Source: Paramagnetospirillum kuznetsovii (lineage in GTDB: Bacteria; Pseudomonadota; Alphaproteobacteria; Rhodospirillales; Magnetospirillaceae). Taken from it: a stretch of DNA of 64,000 nucleotides. The position numbers and the translations under genes are program-made. The notes below the pieces were generated by a model, which had not been told where the DNA came from, made no database searches, and saw only the letters and a program-made list of their open reading frames with translations. The stretch lies in assembly GCF_003284725.1 (NCBI RefSeq), contig NZ_PGTO01000008.1:87260-151259 (forward strand). Direction: 5' to 3'. This document shows, one piece after another, positions 39,520 through 47,683 of the stretch; the stretch's first letter is position 1; each line of letters opens with the position of its first letter.

Positions 39520-42500
39520 ATGAGTGTGGACATGACCCATCCGGCCCTCGGCTATGGCATTTCGTTTCCCGAGCTTTATGAACGCCAGGGTCTGGAACGG
39601 ATCGATCAGGCTTTTCTCGAGGCGCTCGGCGCCGCCGATGCCGCCTTGCGCGACCGCCTGCTGGCGGCCCGCGCCGTGCCGGAGGCTCTTGCGACCAAGG
39701 ATGAATCCGCGCTGATCATCGCCGTCGCCCCTCATCTGGACGATTTCCTGGCCGAGCTGTTCGGCATCCGCGCCGCCACCGCCGAACTGCGCGAGCGCCA
39801 GGACTCCCTGGCGCCGCTCTATCAGGCCAAGCGTCTGTTCGTGCAAAAGCGCGCCGTCAAGGAGGTGTCCGCCGAGGAGGCCGCCACGCTGGACCCCAAC
39901 TATCTGGCGTTGGACTACGCGGTGCGCACCGGCGAGGCCTTCAGCGAACTGGGCTTCGCCCGCAAGGTGCTGGGCTGGCTCGACGACGAGGCCGCCCATG
40001 CCGAGGATCTGAAATTCGCCGCTAAACTGGCCGCCGCCAAGGTGGCCGCCAATGCCCGCACATCCCATGCCTCCGGCGTGCTGTTCAAGATTCCCACCAA
40101 GCACGACCCGCTGGCCATGGTGGCGACGGTGCCGGTGGACCATTGCGGCGTGGCGGCGGTCGAGGCCGACCATCTGCGCCGCCGCGAGGGCTTCAACCTG
40201 ACCGATTCCGGCACCGATCTGGCCGGTGCCCTGGACGAGATCAACTACTGCATCCTGTGCCACCACCAGGGCCGCGATTCCTGCTCCAAGGGACTGACCG
40301 ACAAGAAGACCGGCGCGTTGTCCAAGAACGCCGTCGGCGTCACCATGGAAGGCTGCCCGCTGGAGGAAAAGATCTCGGAGATGCACGAGGTCAAGGGCAC
40401 GGGCCATGCCCTGGCCGCCCTGGCCATCATCGTCGTCGACAATCCCATGGCGGCGGGCACCGGACACCGCATCTGCAACGACTGCATGACCGCCTGCGTC
40501 TACCAGAACCAGAACCGCGACCCGGTCAATGTCCCGGAAGCCGAGACCCGCACCCTGAAGGACGTGCTGGAACTGCCCTGGGGTTTCGAGGTCTATTCCC
40601 TGCTGACCCGCTGGAACCCCGCCAATATCCGCCGCCCGCTGCCCAGGCCCGATTCGGGGCGCAAGGTGCTGGTGGTGGGCATGGGACCGGCCGGTTATAC
40701 CCTGTCCCATCATCTGATGCAGGACGGCCACCATGTGGTCGCCATCGACGGATTGAAGATCGAGCCGCTGGCCGCCGAACGGTCCGGCGTCGATCCCCAT
40801 GGCAAGCGCGTGGCCTTCAAGCCGGTGCGCGACATCCGCGCCCTGTGGCAGCCGCTGGGCGAGCGGGTGATGGGCGGTTTCGGCGGCGTCGCCGAATACG
40901 GCATCACGGTGCGCTGGGACAAGAACTTCCTCGACGTCATCCGCCTGCTGCTGGAGCGCCGGGCCGAGTTCGCCCTGTTCGGCGGCGTGCGCTTCGGCGG
41001 CAACATCACCCTGGAAGACGCCTTCGCCATGGGCTTCGACCATGTGGCCCTGGCCACGGGGGCGGGCAAGCCCACCATTCTCGACATGCCCAACGGCCTG
41101 GCGCGCGGCGTGCGCCAGGCCTCGGACTTCCTGATGGCCTTGCAGCTGACCGGCGCGGCCCGCGCCGACACCCTGGCCAATCTGCAATTGCGGTTGCCGG
41201 TGGTGGTGATCGGCGGCGGCCTGACCGCCGTGGACACCTGCACCGAGGCTTTGGCCTATTACCCCATCCAGGTGGAGAAGTTCCTGTCCCGCCACGAGCT
41301 GCTGGTGGCCGAGCGCGGCGAGCACGCGGTGCGACTGCACTGGTCGGAAGAAGATCACGAGATCGCCGACGAGTTCATCGGCCATGCCCGCGCCATCCGG
41401 GCCGAGCGCCTCGCCGCCGCTTCGGAAGGCCGCGAGCCCCATATCCACGAACTGCTGCAATCCTGGGGCGGCGCCACGCTCGCCTATCGTCGCGGTCTGG
41501 TGGACAGCCCCGCCTATCGCAACCACGAGGAAATCGCCAAGGCGCTGGAGGAGGGTATTCGCTTCGCCGAGGGACTGACTCCCGTGGCCATCGAGGTGGA
41601 TGATTTCGGCTCGGCCTCGGGCATCCAACTCAAGGACCGCGACGGCCAGCCGCACCGGTTGCCCGCCCGCGCCATCCTGGTGGCGGCCGGAACCGTGCCC
41701 AATACCAGCCTGGCGCGCGAACGATCCGACATCACCCTGGACGGCAAGTTCTTCCAGGCGGTGGACGAGGACGGCCATCCGGTCAAGCCGGAACTGCTGG
41801 CCAAGCCGGGGCTCTCGCAGGTGCTGATGCACGTGGACGGCTTCGACCGCACCATCAGCTTCTTCGGCGACCTGCACCCCTCTTACGCGGGCAACGTGGT
41901 CTCCGCCATGGCCTCGGCCAAGCAGGGCCATCCGGTGGTGACCCGCGCCATGGAGCGCCGCCCCGCTTCCGCCGTGGCGAGCAAGGCGCTGATCGCCCGG
42001 CTGAACGAGCAGTTGCGCGCCAGCGTCCACGCGGTCAACCGCCTGACCAAGACCATCGTCGAAGTGGTGATCAAGGCCCCATCGGCGGCCAAGGCCTTCC
42101 GCCCCGGCCAGTTCTTCCGGCTGCAGAATTTCGAGATGCTGGCCCGCAAGGTCCAGGGCGCCAGCCTCGCCATGGAAGGCCTGGCCCTGACCGGCGCCTG
42201 GGTGGACGTGGACAAGGGGCTGGTGGGCTTGATCGTGCTGGAAATGGGCGGCTCATCCGATCTGGTCGCCCATCTCACCCCCGGCGAGCCGGTGGTCCTG
42301 ATGGGGCCGACCGGGGCGCCCACCCATGTCTGCGGCAAGGAGACCGTGCTGCTGGCGGGCGGCGGCCTGGGCAACGCCGTGCTGTTCTCCATCGGCCACG
42401 CCTTCCGCGCCGCCGGGTCCAAGGTGCTGTATTTCGCGGGCTACAAGAATGCCCTCGACCGCTTCAAGGTGCCCGATATCGAGGCGGCCGCCGATGTGGT

Positions 42501-42981
42501 GATCTGGTGCGTCGACGGCGGCGATGCCTTCGAGCCCGGACGCCCCCAGGACAAGACCTTCGTCGGCAATATCGTCGAGGCCATGGTGGCCTATGGCGAG
42601 GGCCGCCTCGGCGATCAGGCCATCGACCTCAAGGCGGTGGACCGCGTCATCGCCATCGGCTCGGACCGCATGATGGCGGCGGTGGCCAAGGCGCGCCACG
42701 ATCGCCTCGCCCCCTGGCTGGTCAAGGGCCACACCGCCATCGGCTCCATCAACTCGCCCATGCAGTGCATGCTGAAGGAAGTCTGCGCCCAGTGCCTCCA
42801 GCGCCACAGGGATCCGGTCACCGGCGAGGAAAAGATCGTCTTCACCTGCGCCGATCAGGACCAGCCGCTGGACAAGGTGGATTTCGTCTCGCTCAACGAA
42901 CGGCTCAGCCAGAACTCCACCTGGGAGAAGCTGGGCAAGGCCTGGATCGACCGCTCGCTGAAGCAGGCGGGGATGCGGTAG
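39520..42981 (+). CDS. Single-chain NfnAB/SudAB-like FAD, Fe-S oxidoreductase (GltD-like plus PyrK-like domains)
   Basis: About 1150 residues. Numbered from the GTG at 39454, the protein has a helical N-terminal region to about 260 that I cannot assign. Then comes a GltD-type Fe-S domain (YCILCHHQGRDSC, GCPLEEKISE, RICNDCMTACVYQ). Next is a GltD-type FAD/NAD(P) pair of Rossmann folds at about 405-850 (VLVVGMGPAGYTLSHHL; VVVIGGGLTAVDTCTEAL; ILVAAGTVPNT). A PyrK/FNR-like FAD and NAD module follows at about 890-1090 (FRPGQFFRLQNFE, LLAGGGLGNAVLFSIGHAF). A C-terminal cysteine cluster CMLKEVCAQC...FTC closes it. This matches NfnB and NfnA joined in one chain, an NADPH/ferredoxin-type transhydrogenase or sulphide dehydrogenase; reaction unproven. 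Starts at 39454 (GTG) and 39478 (ATG) remain possible. Confidence 0.82.
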   Translation: MSVDMTHPALGYGISFPELYERQGLERIDQAFLEALGAADAALRDRLLAARAVPEALATKDESALIIAVAPHLDDFLAELFGIRAATAELRERQDSLAPLYQAKRLFVQKRAVKEVSAEEAATLDPNYLALDYAVRTGEAFSELGFARKVLGWLDDEAAHAEDLKFAAKLAAAKVAANARTSHASGVLFKIPTKHDPLAMVATVPVDHCGVAAVEADHLRRREGFNLTDSGTDLAGALDEINYCILCHHQGRDSCSKGLTDKKTGALSKNAVGVTMEGCPLEEKISEMHEVKGTGHALAALAIIVVDNPMAAGTGHRICNDCMTACVYQNQNRDPVNVPEAETRTLKDVLELPWGFEVYSLLTRWNPANIRRPLPRPDSGRKVLVVGMGPAGYTLSHHLMQDGHHVVAIDGLKIEPLAAERSGVDPHGKRVAFKPVRDIRALWQPLGERVMGGFGGVAEYGITVRWDKNFLDVIRLLLERRAEFALFGGVRFGGNITLEDAFAMGFDHVALATGAGKPTILDMPNGLARGVRQASDFLMALQLTGAARADTLANLQLRLPVVVIGGGLTAVDTCTEALAYYPIQVEKFLSRHELLVAERGEHAVRLHWSEEDHEIADEFIGHARAIRAERLAAASEGREPHIHELLQSWGGATLAYRRGLVDSPAYRNHEEIAKALEEGIRFAEGLTPVAIEVDDFGSASGIQLKDRDGQPHRLPARAILVAAGTVPNTSLARERSDITLDGKFFQAVDEDGHPVKPELLAKPGLSQVLMHVDGFDRTISFFGDLHPSYAGNVVSAMASAKQGHPVVTRAMERRPASAVASKALIARLNEQLRASVHAVNRLTKTIVEVVIKAPSAAKAFRPGQFFRLQNFEMLARKVQGASLAMEGLALTGAWVDVDKGLVGLIVLEMGGSSDLVAHLTPGEPVVLMGPTGAPTHVCGKETVLLAGGGLGNAVLFSIGHAFRAAGSKVLYFAGYKNALDRFKVPDIEAAADVVIWCVDGGDAFEPGRPQDKTFVGNIVEAMVAYGEGRLGDQAIDLKAVDRVIAIGSDRMMAAVAKARHDRLAPWLVKGHTAIGSINSPMQCMLKEVCAQCLQRHRDPVTGEEKIVFTCADQDQPLDKVDFVSLNERLSQNSTWEKLGKAWIDRSLKQAGMR

Positions 42982-42983
42982 GC

Positions 42984-43043
42984 ACCGGCGGGCGGGACGC
43001 CCGCGTTCCATTCCGGCTGGGAGCGCGGGCGTCCCGCCCGCAT
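42984..43043. repeat. REP-like GC-rich palindrome, copy 2
   Basis: GGCGGGCGGGACGCCCGCG and GAGCGCGGGCGTCCCGCCCGC face each other across 15-20 bases, forming a long near-perfect hairpin between the flavoprotein gene and the LysE gene. It is the cleanest copy of the family also seen at 10101, 52385 and 55877. Confidence 0.8.
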
Positions 43044-43112
43044 CCACCATTGCCAATCCCGATCTTTTCGTCTTTGCTGGCGCCGCTTTCCAGTCGGCGG
43101 AAGAACAGGTTC

Positions 43113-43733
43113 TTGGACATCACCCCTTTCCTGCGCGGCATCGCCATCGGCTTTTCCATCGCCGCCCCCATCGGGCCGGTGGGGGTGCTGTGCATCCGCA
43201 AGGCGCTGGCCGACGGCAGGCTGGCGGCCTTCGTCGCCGGGCTGGGGGCCGCCATGGCCGATACCCTGTTCGGCGCGGTGGCGGCCTTCGGTATCGGCGC
43301 GGTGATGAGCTTCATCGACGGCCAGGTCTTCGCCCTGAAACTGGTGGGAGGCGTCTTCATGCTTGGACTGGGCGGCCATACATGGCGCAGCGCGGCCATC
43401 GGCGTCGAGGCGGTTCCCGGCCAAGGCCCCGGCATGCTCAAGGATTTCCTGCTGACCTTCGGCATCACCGCCACCAATCCCGGCACCATCCTGGGCGTCG
43501 CCGGTGTCTTCGCCGCCCTTGGCCCGTCGGTGCGTCCGGGCGGGCCGCAATCGGCCCTGCTGGTGGCGGGAATCTTCTGTGGCTCCACCCTGTGGTGGCT
43601 GGTGCTGTCGGGCGTCGCCTCGGCGGCGCGGTCGCGCTTCACGCCGGATCGCATGCGGCTGTTCAACCACCTGTCGGGCGGCATGCTGGTGGTGTTCGGG
43701 CTGGCCGCCCTGATCAGCCTAGCCTTCGTCTGA
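43113..43733 (+). CDS. LysE/RhtB family amino-acid exporter
   Basis: The 206-residue membrane protein has about six hydrophobic segments. The N-terminus FLRGIAIGFSIAAPIGPVGVLCIRKAL is the LysE-family signature (PIGPV), and LLTFGITATNPGTILGVAGVF is the second conserved part (NP). There is no in-frame ATG near the homology start. TTG 43113, with AGG and GGCGGAAG upstream, gives the family length. The substrate is probably an amino acid or derivative. The last 20 bases overlap the convergent GNAT gene. Confidence 0.85.
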   Translation: MDITPFLRGIAIGFSIAAPIGPVGVLCIRKALADGRLAAFVAGLGAAMADTLFGAVAAFGIGAVMSFIDGQVFALKLVGGVFMLGLGGHTWRSAAIGVEAVPGQGPGMLKDFLLTFGITATNPGTILGVAGVFAALGPSVRPGGPQSALLVAGIFCGSTLWWLVLSGVASAARSRFTPDRMRLFNHLSGGMLVVFGLAALISLAFV

Positions 43734-44205
43734 CCAGGATTTCGGCGAAACCGGGCGCGACCAGATCGTCCAGACTGGCCAACTCCACGAAGCCCTGGGC
43801 GGCGTAATAGCCGCGCGCCGAGGCATTGAACCCGGAAACACAGGCCCAAAGATTGGCCGACACCTGCGCCGCCCGTCCGGCGGTCCAGTCCATCAGGGCA
43901 CGCCCCAGCCCCTTGCCCTGATGGGCGGGAAAGACGGCCAGCAGCTCGATATAGGGACCGCGCAGCCAGGGCGAGCGAAGCGCCAGAAGTCCGGCTTGAT
44001 CATCGTCGCCATGCTCGACGGCGAAGCGGTACAGCGCCTCGTCGTCGCGCCCCAAATAGCGTTCCAGCGCCTCGGCGCCATAGCCCAGGCTGGCCCAAGG
44101 GTCCATCCCGGCCAAATAGCGGGCCATGGCGGGATGATCGGCCAGCTCCAGCGGCCGCAGGCGGCAGCCGGGCAGGGAATGGCGCTCGCGGGGGAAGGCG
44201 GTCAT
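43714..44205 (-). CDS. GNAT family N-acetyltransferase
   Basis: This 163-residue acetyl-CoA-dependent transferase begins at ATG 44205, overlapping the deacetylase stop (ATGA). The acetyl-CoA loop is ELLAVFPAHQGKGLGRALMDW (Q/RXXGXG/A). SGFNASARGYYAAQGFVEL is the C-terminal GNAT motif. Substrate unknown. It is the last of three overlapping minus-strand genes (GST, deacetylase, GNAT). Confidence 0.88.
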   Translation of the reverse strand: MTAFPRERHSLPGCRLRPLELADHPAMARYLAGMDPWASLGYGAEALERYLGRDDEALYRFAVEHGDDDQAGLLALRSPWLRGPYIELLAVFPAHQGKGLGRALMDWTAGRAAQVSANLWACVSGFNASARGYYAAQGFVELASLDDLVAPGFAEILVRRRLG

Positions 44206-44888
44206 GGCACCACCTCGTCCAGCCGGGCGAAGCGGTAGCCGCGCTTGCGCAATTCGGCCAGGATGCCGGGCAGGGCCTCGGCGGTGGCGGGCGCCCGTCC
44301 GTTGATGTGGAAGATCAGGATGGCGCCGGGCCGTATCTTGGACAGGACATAGTCGCGCAGATGCGCCGGGGTCAGCCCCCGCACGGGATCGCCCGAGGCG
44401 AAGCTCCAATGCACCACCGTCTTGCCGGTGCCCTCCACCGCCGCCAAGGACGCAGGATCGTAGTTGCCCGCCGGAAAGCGGAAGAAACGGGGCTTGCGCC
44501 CGGTGACCTCCTCGATCAGCCGGTCGGCGTCCTCGATCTGCTTGCGGATGGCGGGGCCGTCCAGGCGTTCCATGTGCTGGGGATGGTCGAAGGAATGGTT
44601 TTCCACCTCCACCCCCTGCGAGGCGGCCAGCCGCTTCAGACCCTCGGCGTTGCGCCGGGCGAACAATCCGGTGACGAACAGGGTGGCGGGAACCCGTTCC
44701 GCCTCCAAAACCGTGACGATGGACTGATCCAGCAAGGCCGGGGCGCCCCGGCCCTCGCAGCCGTCGAAGGTCAGCGCCACCACCTTGTCGCGGCCGGGGC
44801 CGGGCAAGCCGGTGACCACGTCGGCCTGGACCGGCACGGCCAGGACGAGGGCGACCAACAGACCGAGGCTAGAAATCCAGGTCGGCAT
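44202..44888 (-). CDS. Polysaccharide deacetylase (NodB domain), exported
   Basis: The 228-residue protein has a signal peptide (SSLGLLVALVLAVPVQA) and a NodB fold. Motif 1 is VALTFDGCEGRG, with TFDG-C in place of the common TFDD. Motif 2 is VENHSFDHPQH with metal histidines. Motif 3 is RFFRFPAGNYDP, and ILIFHINGR is the C-terminal histidine motif. It should deacetylate an N-acetyl sugar polymer in the periplasm; the substrate is unknown. It overlaps the GST gene by 20 bases upstream and the GNAT gene by 4. Confidence 0.88.
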   Translation of the reverse strand: MPTWISSLGLLVALVLAVPVQADVVTGLPGPGRDKVVALTFDGCEGRGAPALLDQSIVTVLEAERVPATLFVTGLFARRNAEGLKRLAASQGVEVENHSFDHPQHMERLDGPAIRKQIEDADRLIEEVTGRKPRFFRFPAGNYDPASLAAVEGTGKTVVHWSFASGDPVRGLTPAHLRDYVLSKIRPGAILIFHINGRAPATAEALPGILAELRKRGYRFARLDEVVP

Positions 44889-45540
44889 AATGCCGGGGCG
44901 GCGGCACGCCGGGCAGATGGTCGCTTAGCAGGACGCGGAAGCTGGGGCGCGACTTGACGCGGGCATACCAGTCCTTGGCGCCGGGATGATTGTCCCACGG
45001 CACGTCGCCCAGATAGTCGATGGTGGAGACCTGGGCGGCGGCGGCGATATCGGCCAGGGTGAAGGCGCTGCCGCCCAGCCAGGCGCGCCGCTCGGTCAAC
45101 CAGCCGATATAATTGAGATGTTCGTGGATATTGGCGAACCCGGCCCTGATCTTGCGGGAATCCGGTTCGCCATGCTGGGCGGACAGCCGCTTGAACACCT
45201 TTTCTCCCACCAGATTGGTGGTGACCTCGGCGAAGAACTTGGCGCCGAACCAGCCCACCAGACGGCGGACCTCGGCGCGGGCCAAGGGGTCCGAGGGCAG
45301 CAGCGGCGGCTCGCGATGGACCTCGTCGAGATATTCGGCGATGGCGACGGCATCGGCCAGAACGGTGCCGCCTTCCTCGACCAGGACAGGCACCTCGCCA
45401 GCGGCGTTGAGCGCGGTGAAGTCGGCGCGACGCTCCCAGAACTTTTCGATCTGGGGTTCGAATTCCAGCTTCTTTTCGGCCATCACGACCCGCACGAGGC
45501 GCGAGAAGGGGCACAACGGATGATGATATAGGATCCTCAT
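44869..45540 (-). CDS. Glutathione S-transferase family protein
   Basis: This 223-residue cytosolic protein has an N-terminal thioredoxin-like domain (RILYHHPLCPFSRLVRVVMAEKKLEFE) with cysteine and serine at the catalytic position. VPVLVEEGGTVLADAVAIAEYLDE is the glutathione-binding segment. A helical C-terminal domain follows (FTLADIAAAAQVSTIDYLG). Substrate unknown. It is the first gene of the GST-deacetylase-GNAT set and diverges from the Nudix gene. Confidence 0.9.
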   Translation of the reverse strand: MRILYHHPLCPFSRLVRVVMAEKKLEFEPQIEKFWERRADFTALNAAGEVPVLVEEGGTVLADAVAIAEYLDEVHREPPLLPSDPLARAEVRRLVGWFGAKFFAEVTTNLVGEKVFKRLSAQHGEPDSRKIRAGFANIHEHLNYIGWLTERRAWLGGSAFTLADIAAAAQVSTIDYLGDVPWDNHPGAKDWYARVKSRPSFRVLLSDHLPGVPPPRHYADLDF

Positions 45541-45645
45541 TCCCCCCTTTTACCGCGTTTCGCGGCGCGGGAACAGGGGCTCGGACGGCTTGACTTGCAC
45601 AGCCAACCGGAAGACCCTTGCTGTCCCTTAGATCGAGAGCACCCC

Positions 45646-46503
45646 ATGGGATTCATGGACCACATCGCCACCTGCAACCGGCACGACATGGCGAAATTCC
45701 TCCCCCTGATGATGCAAGACCACCGGATCGGCTGGGTTCGCCATGACGTGGCCCGGAGACTGGCCGCCTTTCCCGAGGCGTTCCGGGCGACCAAGACCAC
45801 CGTCACCCTGCATCCCGGCCTCGTCACCCCCGGTGCCCGCAGCCAGGCCTTGGACGAAGTGGCCGACGAGTTGTGCCGCGATTGGGGCACCCCGAAGCTG
45901 CGCGGCGAACGCTATCGCGTCGGCGGACGCTTCTGCGACGAACCGCTGATGAGCGTGGATCGCGGCGCCGTCAGCCTGTTCGGCATGCGGGCCTACGGCA
46001 TTCACGTCAACGGCCTCGTCCGTAGGCCCGATGGCCTCCATCTTTGGGTCGGCAGGCGCGCCTTGGACAAGACGGTGGCTCCCGGCAAACTGGACAACAT
46101 GGTGGCGGGCGGCCAGCCGGTGGGGCTCAGCCTGGAGGAGAACCTGCAAAAGGAAGCGGCGGAAGAGGCCGATATTCCGGTCCAACTGGCGCGAACGGCG
46201 CGGCCGGTGGGCGCCATCGCCTATTGCATGGAAGACGATTGGGGGCTGAAGCCCGACGTCATGTTCTGCTACGACCTGGAGGTGCCCCAGGACTTCACGC
46301 CGCGCAATACCGATGGCGAAATCTCGGACTTCACCTTGATGCCGGTGGCCGAAATCGCCGAGCGCGTCCGGACCTCCGACGACTTCAAGTTCAACGTCAA
46401 TCTGGTGATCATCGACTTCCTGATCCGCCACGGCTTCCTGTCGCCGGATCGCGAACCAGATTATCTCGACATCGTGGCGGGATTGAAAAAAGCCGCCATC
46501 TAA
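45646..46503 (+). CDS. DUF4743/Nudix hydrolase family protein
   Basis: From ATG 45646 the protein is 285 residues. The N-terminal part (about 1-120: FMDHIATCNRHDMAKFLPLM) is the DUF4743 type that precedes Nudix domains in Tnr3-like proteins. The Nudix domain follows at about 125-255 with AYGIHVNGLVRRPDGLHLWVGRR. Its box GGQPVGLSLEENLQKEAAEEADI keeps the KEAAEE core but has Leu in place of the first Glu. Related eukaryotic proteins hydrolyse damaged thiamine diphosphates; that role is inferred only. Confidence 0.85.
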   Translation: MGFMDHIATCNRHDMAKFLPLMMQDHRIGWVRHDVARRLAAFPEAFRATKTTVTLHPGLVTPGARSQALDEVADELCRDWGTPKLRGERYRVGGRFCDEPLMSVDRGAVSLFGMRAYGIHVNGLVRRPDGLHLWVGRRALDKTVAPGKLDNMVAGGQPVGLSLEENLQKEAAEEADIPVQLARTARPVGAIAYCMEDDWGLKPDVMFCYDLEVPQDFTPRNTDGEISDFTLMPVAEIAERVRTSDDFKFNVNLVIIDFLIRHGFLSPDREPDYLDIVAGLKKAAI

Positions 46504-46609
46504 GACCGAGGAAAAACGGGCTCTCCATGCGTGGACACATGTTCGGCCCCCATATTTCCGCATATAAGATGTGGTTGTGATTCAGGGGGCACCCCCCTAT
46601 CATCCCCGC

Positions 46610-46873
46610 ATGATGAAATGCGACTTGCCCAACGACTGCCAGCAAAAGTTCCAGGCGACCAGCAACTGCATCGAGTGCGGCGTTTGGGTCGATGCCATGA
46701 TGATCCTGGGCGACATCGCCTTCTGCCCCCTGGACGATACATGCAGCCATCACGACGCCTGCGCCGAAGAAGCGGCGCGATGCGCCAGTGATCTTCACGA
46801 GGGGTCACCGCTGCGGTCCAAGCTGTTGGACCGTTTGCGGCATGTGACGACACCCCCCAGCCTCGTGGGCTGA
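46610..46873 (+). CDS. Small cysteine-rich hypothetical protein 1
   Basis: This is a putative 87-residue protein with eight cysteines (for example SNCIECGVWVDA, FCPLDDTCSHHDACAEE). Cys and His spacing suggests metal binding or disulphides; there is no signal peptide. A TATAAGAT-like element lies upstream at about 46563. The ATG pair at 46610/46613 has no evident ribosome site. It stands immediately before a second Cys-rich gene and a hemerythrin gene. Family not recognised. Confidence 0.6.
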   Translation: MMKCDLPNDCQQKFQATSNCIECGVWVDAMMILGDIAFCPLDDTCSHHDACAEEAARCASDLHEGSPLRSKLLDRLRHVTTPPSLVG

Positions 46874-46920
46874 CCTGACCGTCAGCCTTGTTGAGTCCCA
46901 AGACGCAGAGGGAGACTGCT

Positions 46921-47160
46921 TTGGCTCACATGCCGCCATCCTGCGCCCCGGCCCCCCAGGAAGCCTGTGCCATGCCCTGCGACGGGTGCGACGAGGCCAT
47001 CGCGGCGGCGTGCAGCCAGAGTCGCGGCCACGACCTCCATCTGTCGCCCACCGACGGCTGCTGGGTGGTCCGCATCGGTTTCGCCGAGAAGCTGCGCAGC
47101 GACAGCCCCTGTTTGGCCTGCTCTTATTTCCGCAACAAGACCGAGCTGCTGGCAGGCTGA
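46921..47160 (+). CDS. Small cysteine-rich hypothetical protein 2
   Basis: This is a putative 79-residue protein with about nine cysteines in pairs (EACAMPCDGCDEAIAAAC; SPCLACSYFRNK). TTG 46921 is chosen because AGAGGGAG lies a few bases upstream; ATG 46930 and TTG 46888 are alternatives. No signal peptide. The paired CXXC spacing suggests a zinc or Fe-S site. It sits between Cys-rich protein 1 and bacteriohemerythrin. Function unknown. Confidence 0.6.
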   Translation: MAHMPPSCAPAPQEACAMPCDGCDEAIAAACSQSRGHDLHLSPTDGCWVVRIGFAEKLRSDSPCLACSYFRNKTELLAG

Positions 47161-47171
47161 TCCCCGAAGAC

Positions 47172-47226
47172 CATACCCATACTATTTTTATGGGTTCTTC
47201 TTGCGCCTCCGCTATTTTTGGGTATG
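47172..47226. promoter_or_regulatory. Nested inverted repeats upstream of the hemerythrin gene
   Basis: ACCCATA (47175-47181) and TATGGGT (47189-47195) form a perfect 7-bp stem with loop CTATTTT. CATACCC (47172-47178) can pair instead with GGGTATG (47220-47226). The two alternatives exclude each other. This may be an operator, terminator of the Cys-rich genes, or a leader switch. Confidence 0.45.
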
Positions 47227-47257
47227 TTTCCGGCGTTTAGACCATCCCCGTGGACCA

Positions 47258-47683
47258 ATGCCTTCCATGATCGCCCCCCATTCCGTCATTCGCTGGAGCG
47301 ATGCCTTGCTGCTGGGCGTCGATTTCGTCGACCATGATCACCAGGAAGCGGTGGAGACCATCAACCGCATGGCGGCGCTGGCGGTCGACGGCAAGGACTT
47401 GACGGCGGAGATGACCGCCTTCCGGCAGCACTGCCAGGAGCACTTCGCCCGCGAGGAGGACATGATGGCGCGCACCGGCTTTTTCGCCATCGAGCCACAC
47501 AGCGACGAACATCATCGCGTCCTGGCCGAAGCCGACGGCATCATCGCCAAGTTACGGGCCGGGGAATCATGCCTGGACTATTTCACCGAGGCGCTACCCC
47601 AATGGTTCCTGGAGCACCGGGCCACCATGGATTTCGTCACGGCCGATTTCGCCCGCGAGCGCGGCTGGACCTCGGCGGCCTGA
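47258..47683 (+). CDS. Bacteriohemerythrin
   Basis: The 141-residue hemerythrin-like di-iron protein binds oxygen. The ligand pattern is complete: VDHDHQEAV (His), QEHFAREEDMM (His-X3-Glu), HSDEHHRVL (His-X3-His) and LEHRATMDF (His-X4-Asp). Single-domain forms store or deliver oxygen or act as sensors; magnetospirilla encode many. ATG 47258 or 47267 could start. Its 3' end overlaps the convergent aminopeptidase gene by 47 bases. Confidence 0.9.
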   Translation: MPSMIAPHSVIRWSDALLLGVDFVDHDHQEAVETINRMAALAVDGKDLTAEMTAFRQHCQEHFAREEDMMARTGFFAIEPHSDEHHRVLAEADGIIAKLRAGESCLDYFTEALPQWFLEHRATMDFVTADFARERGWTSAA

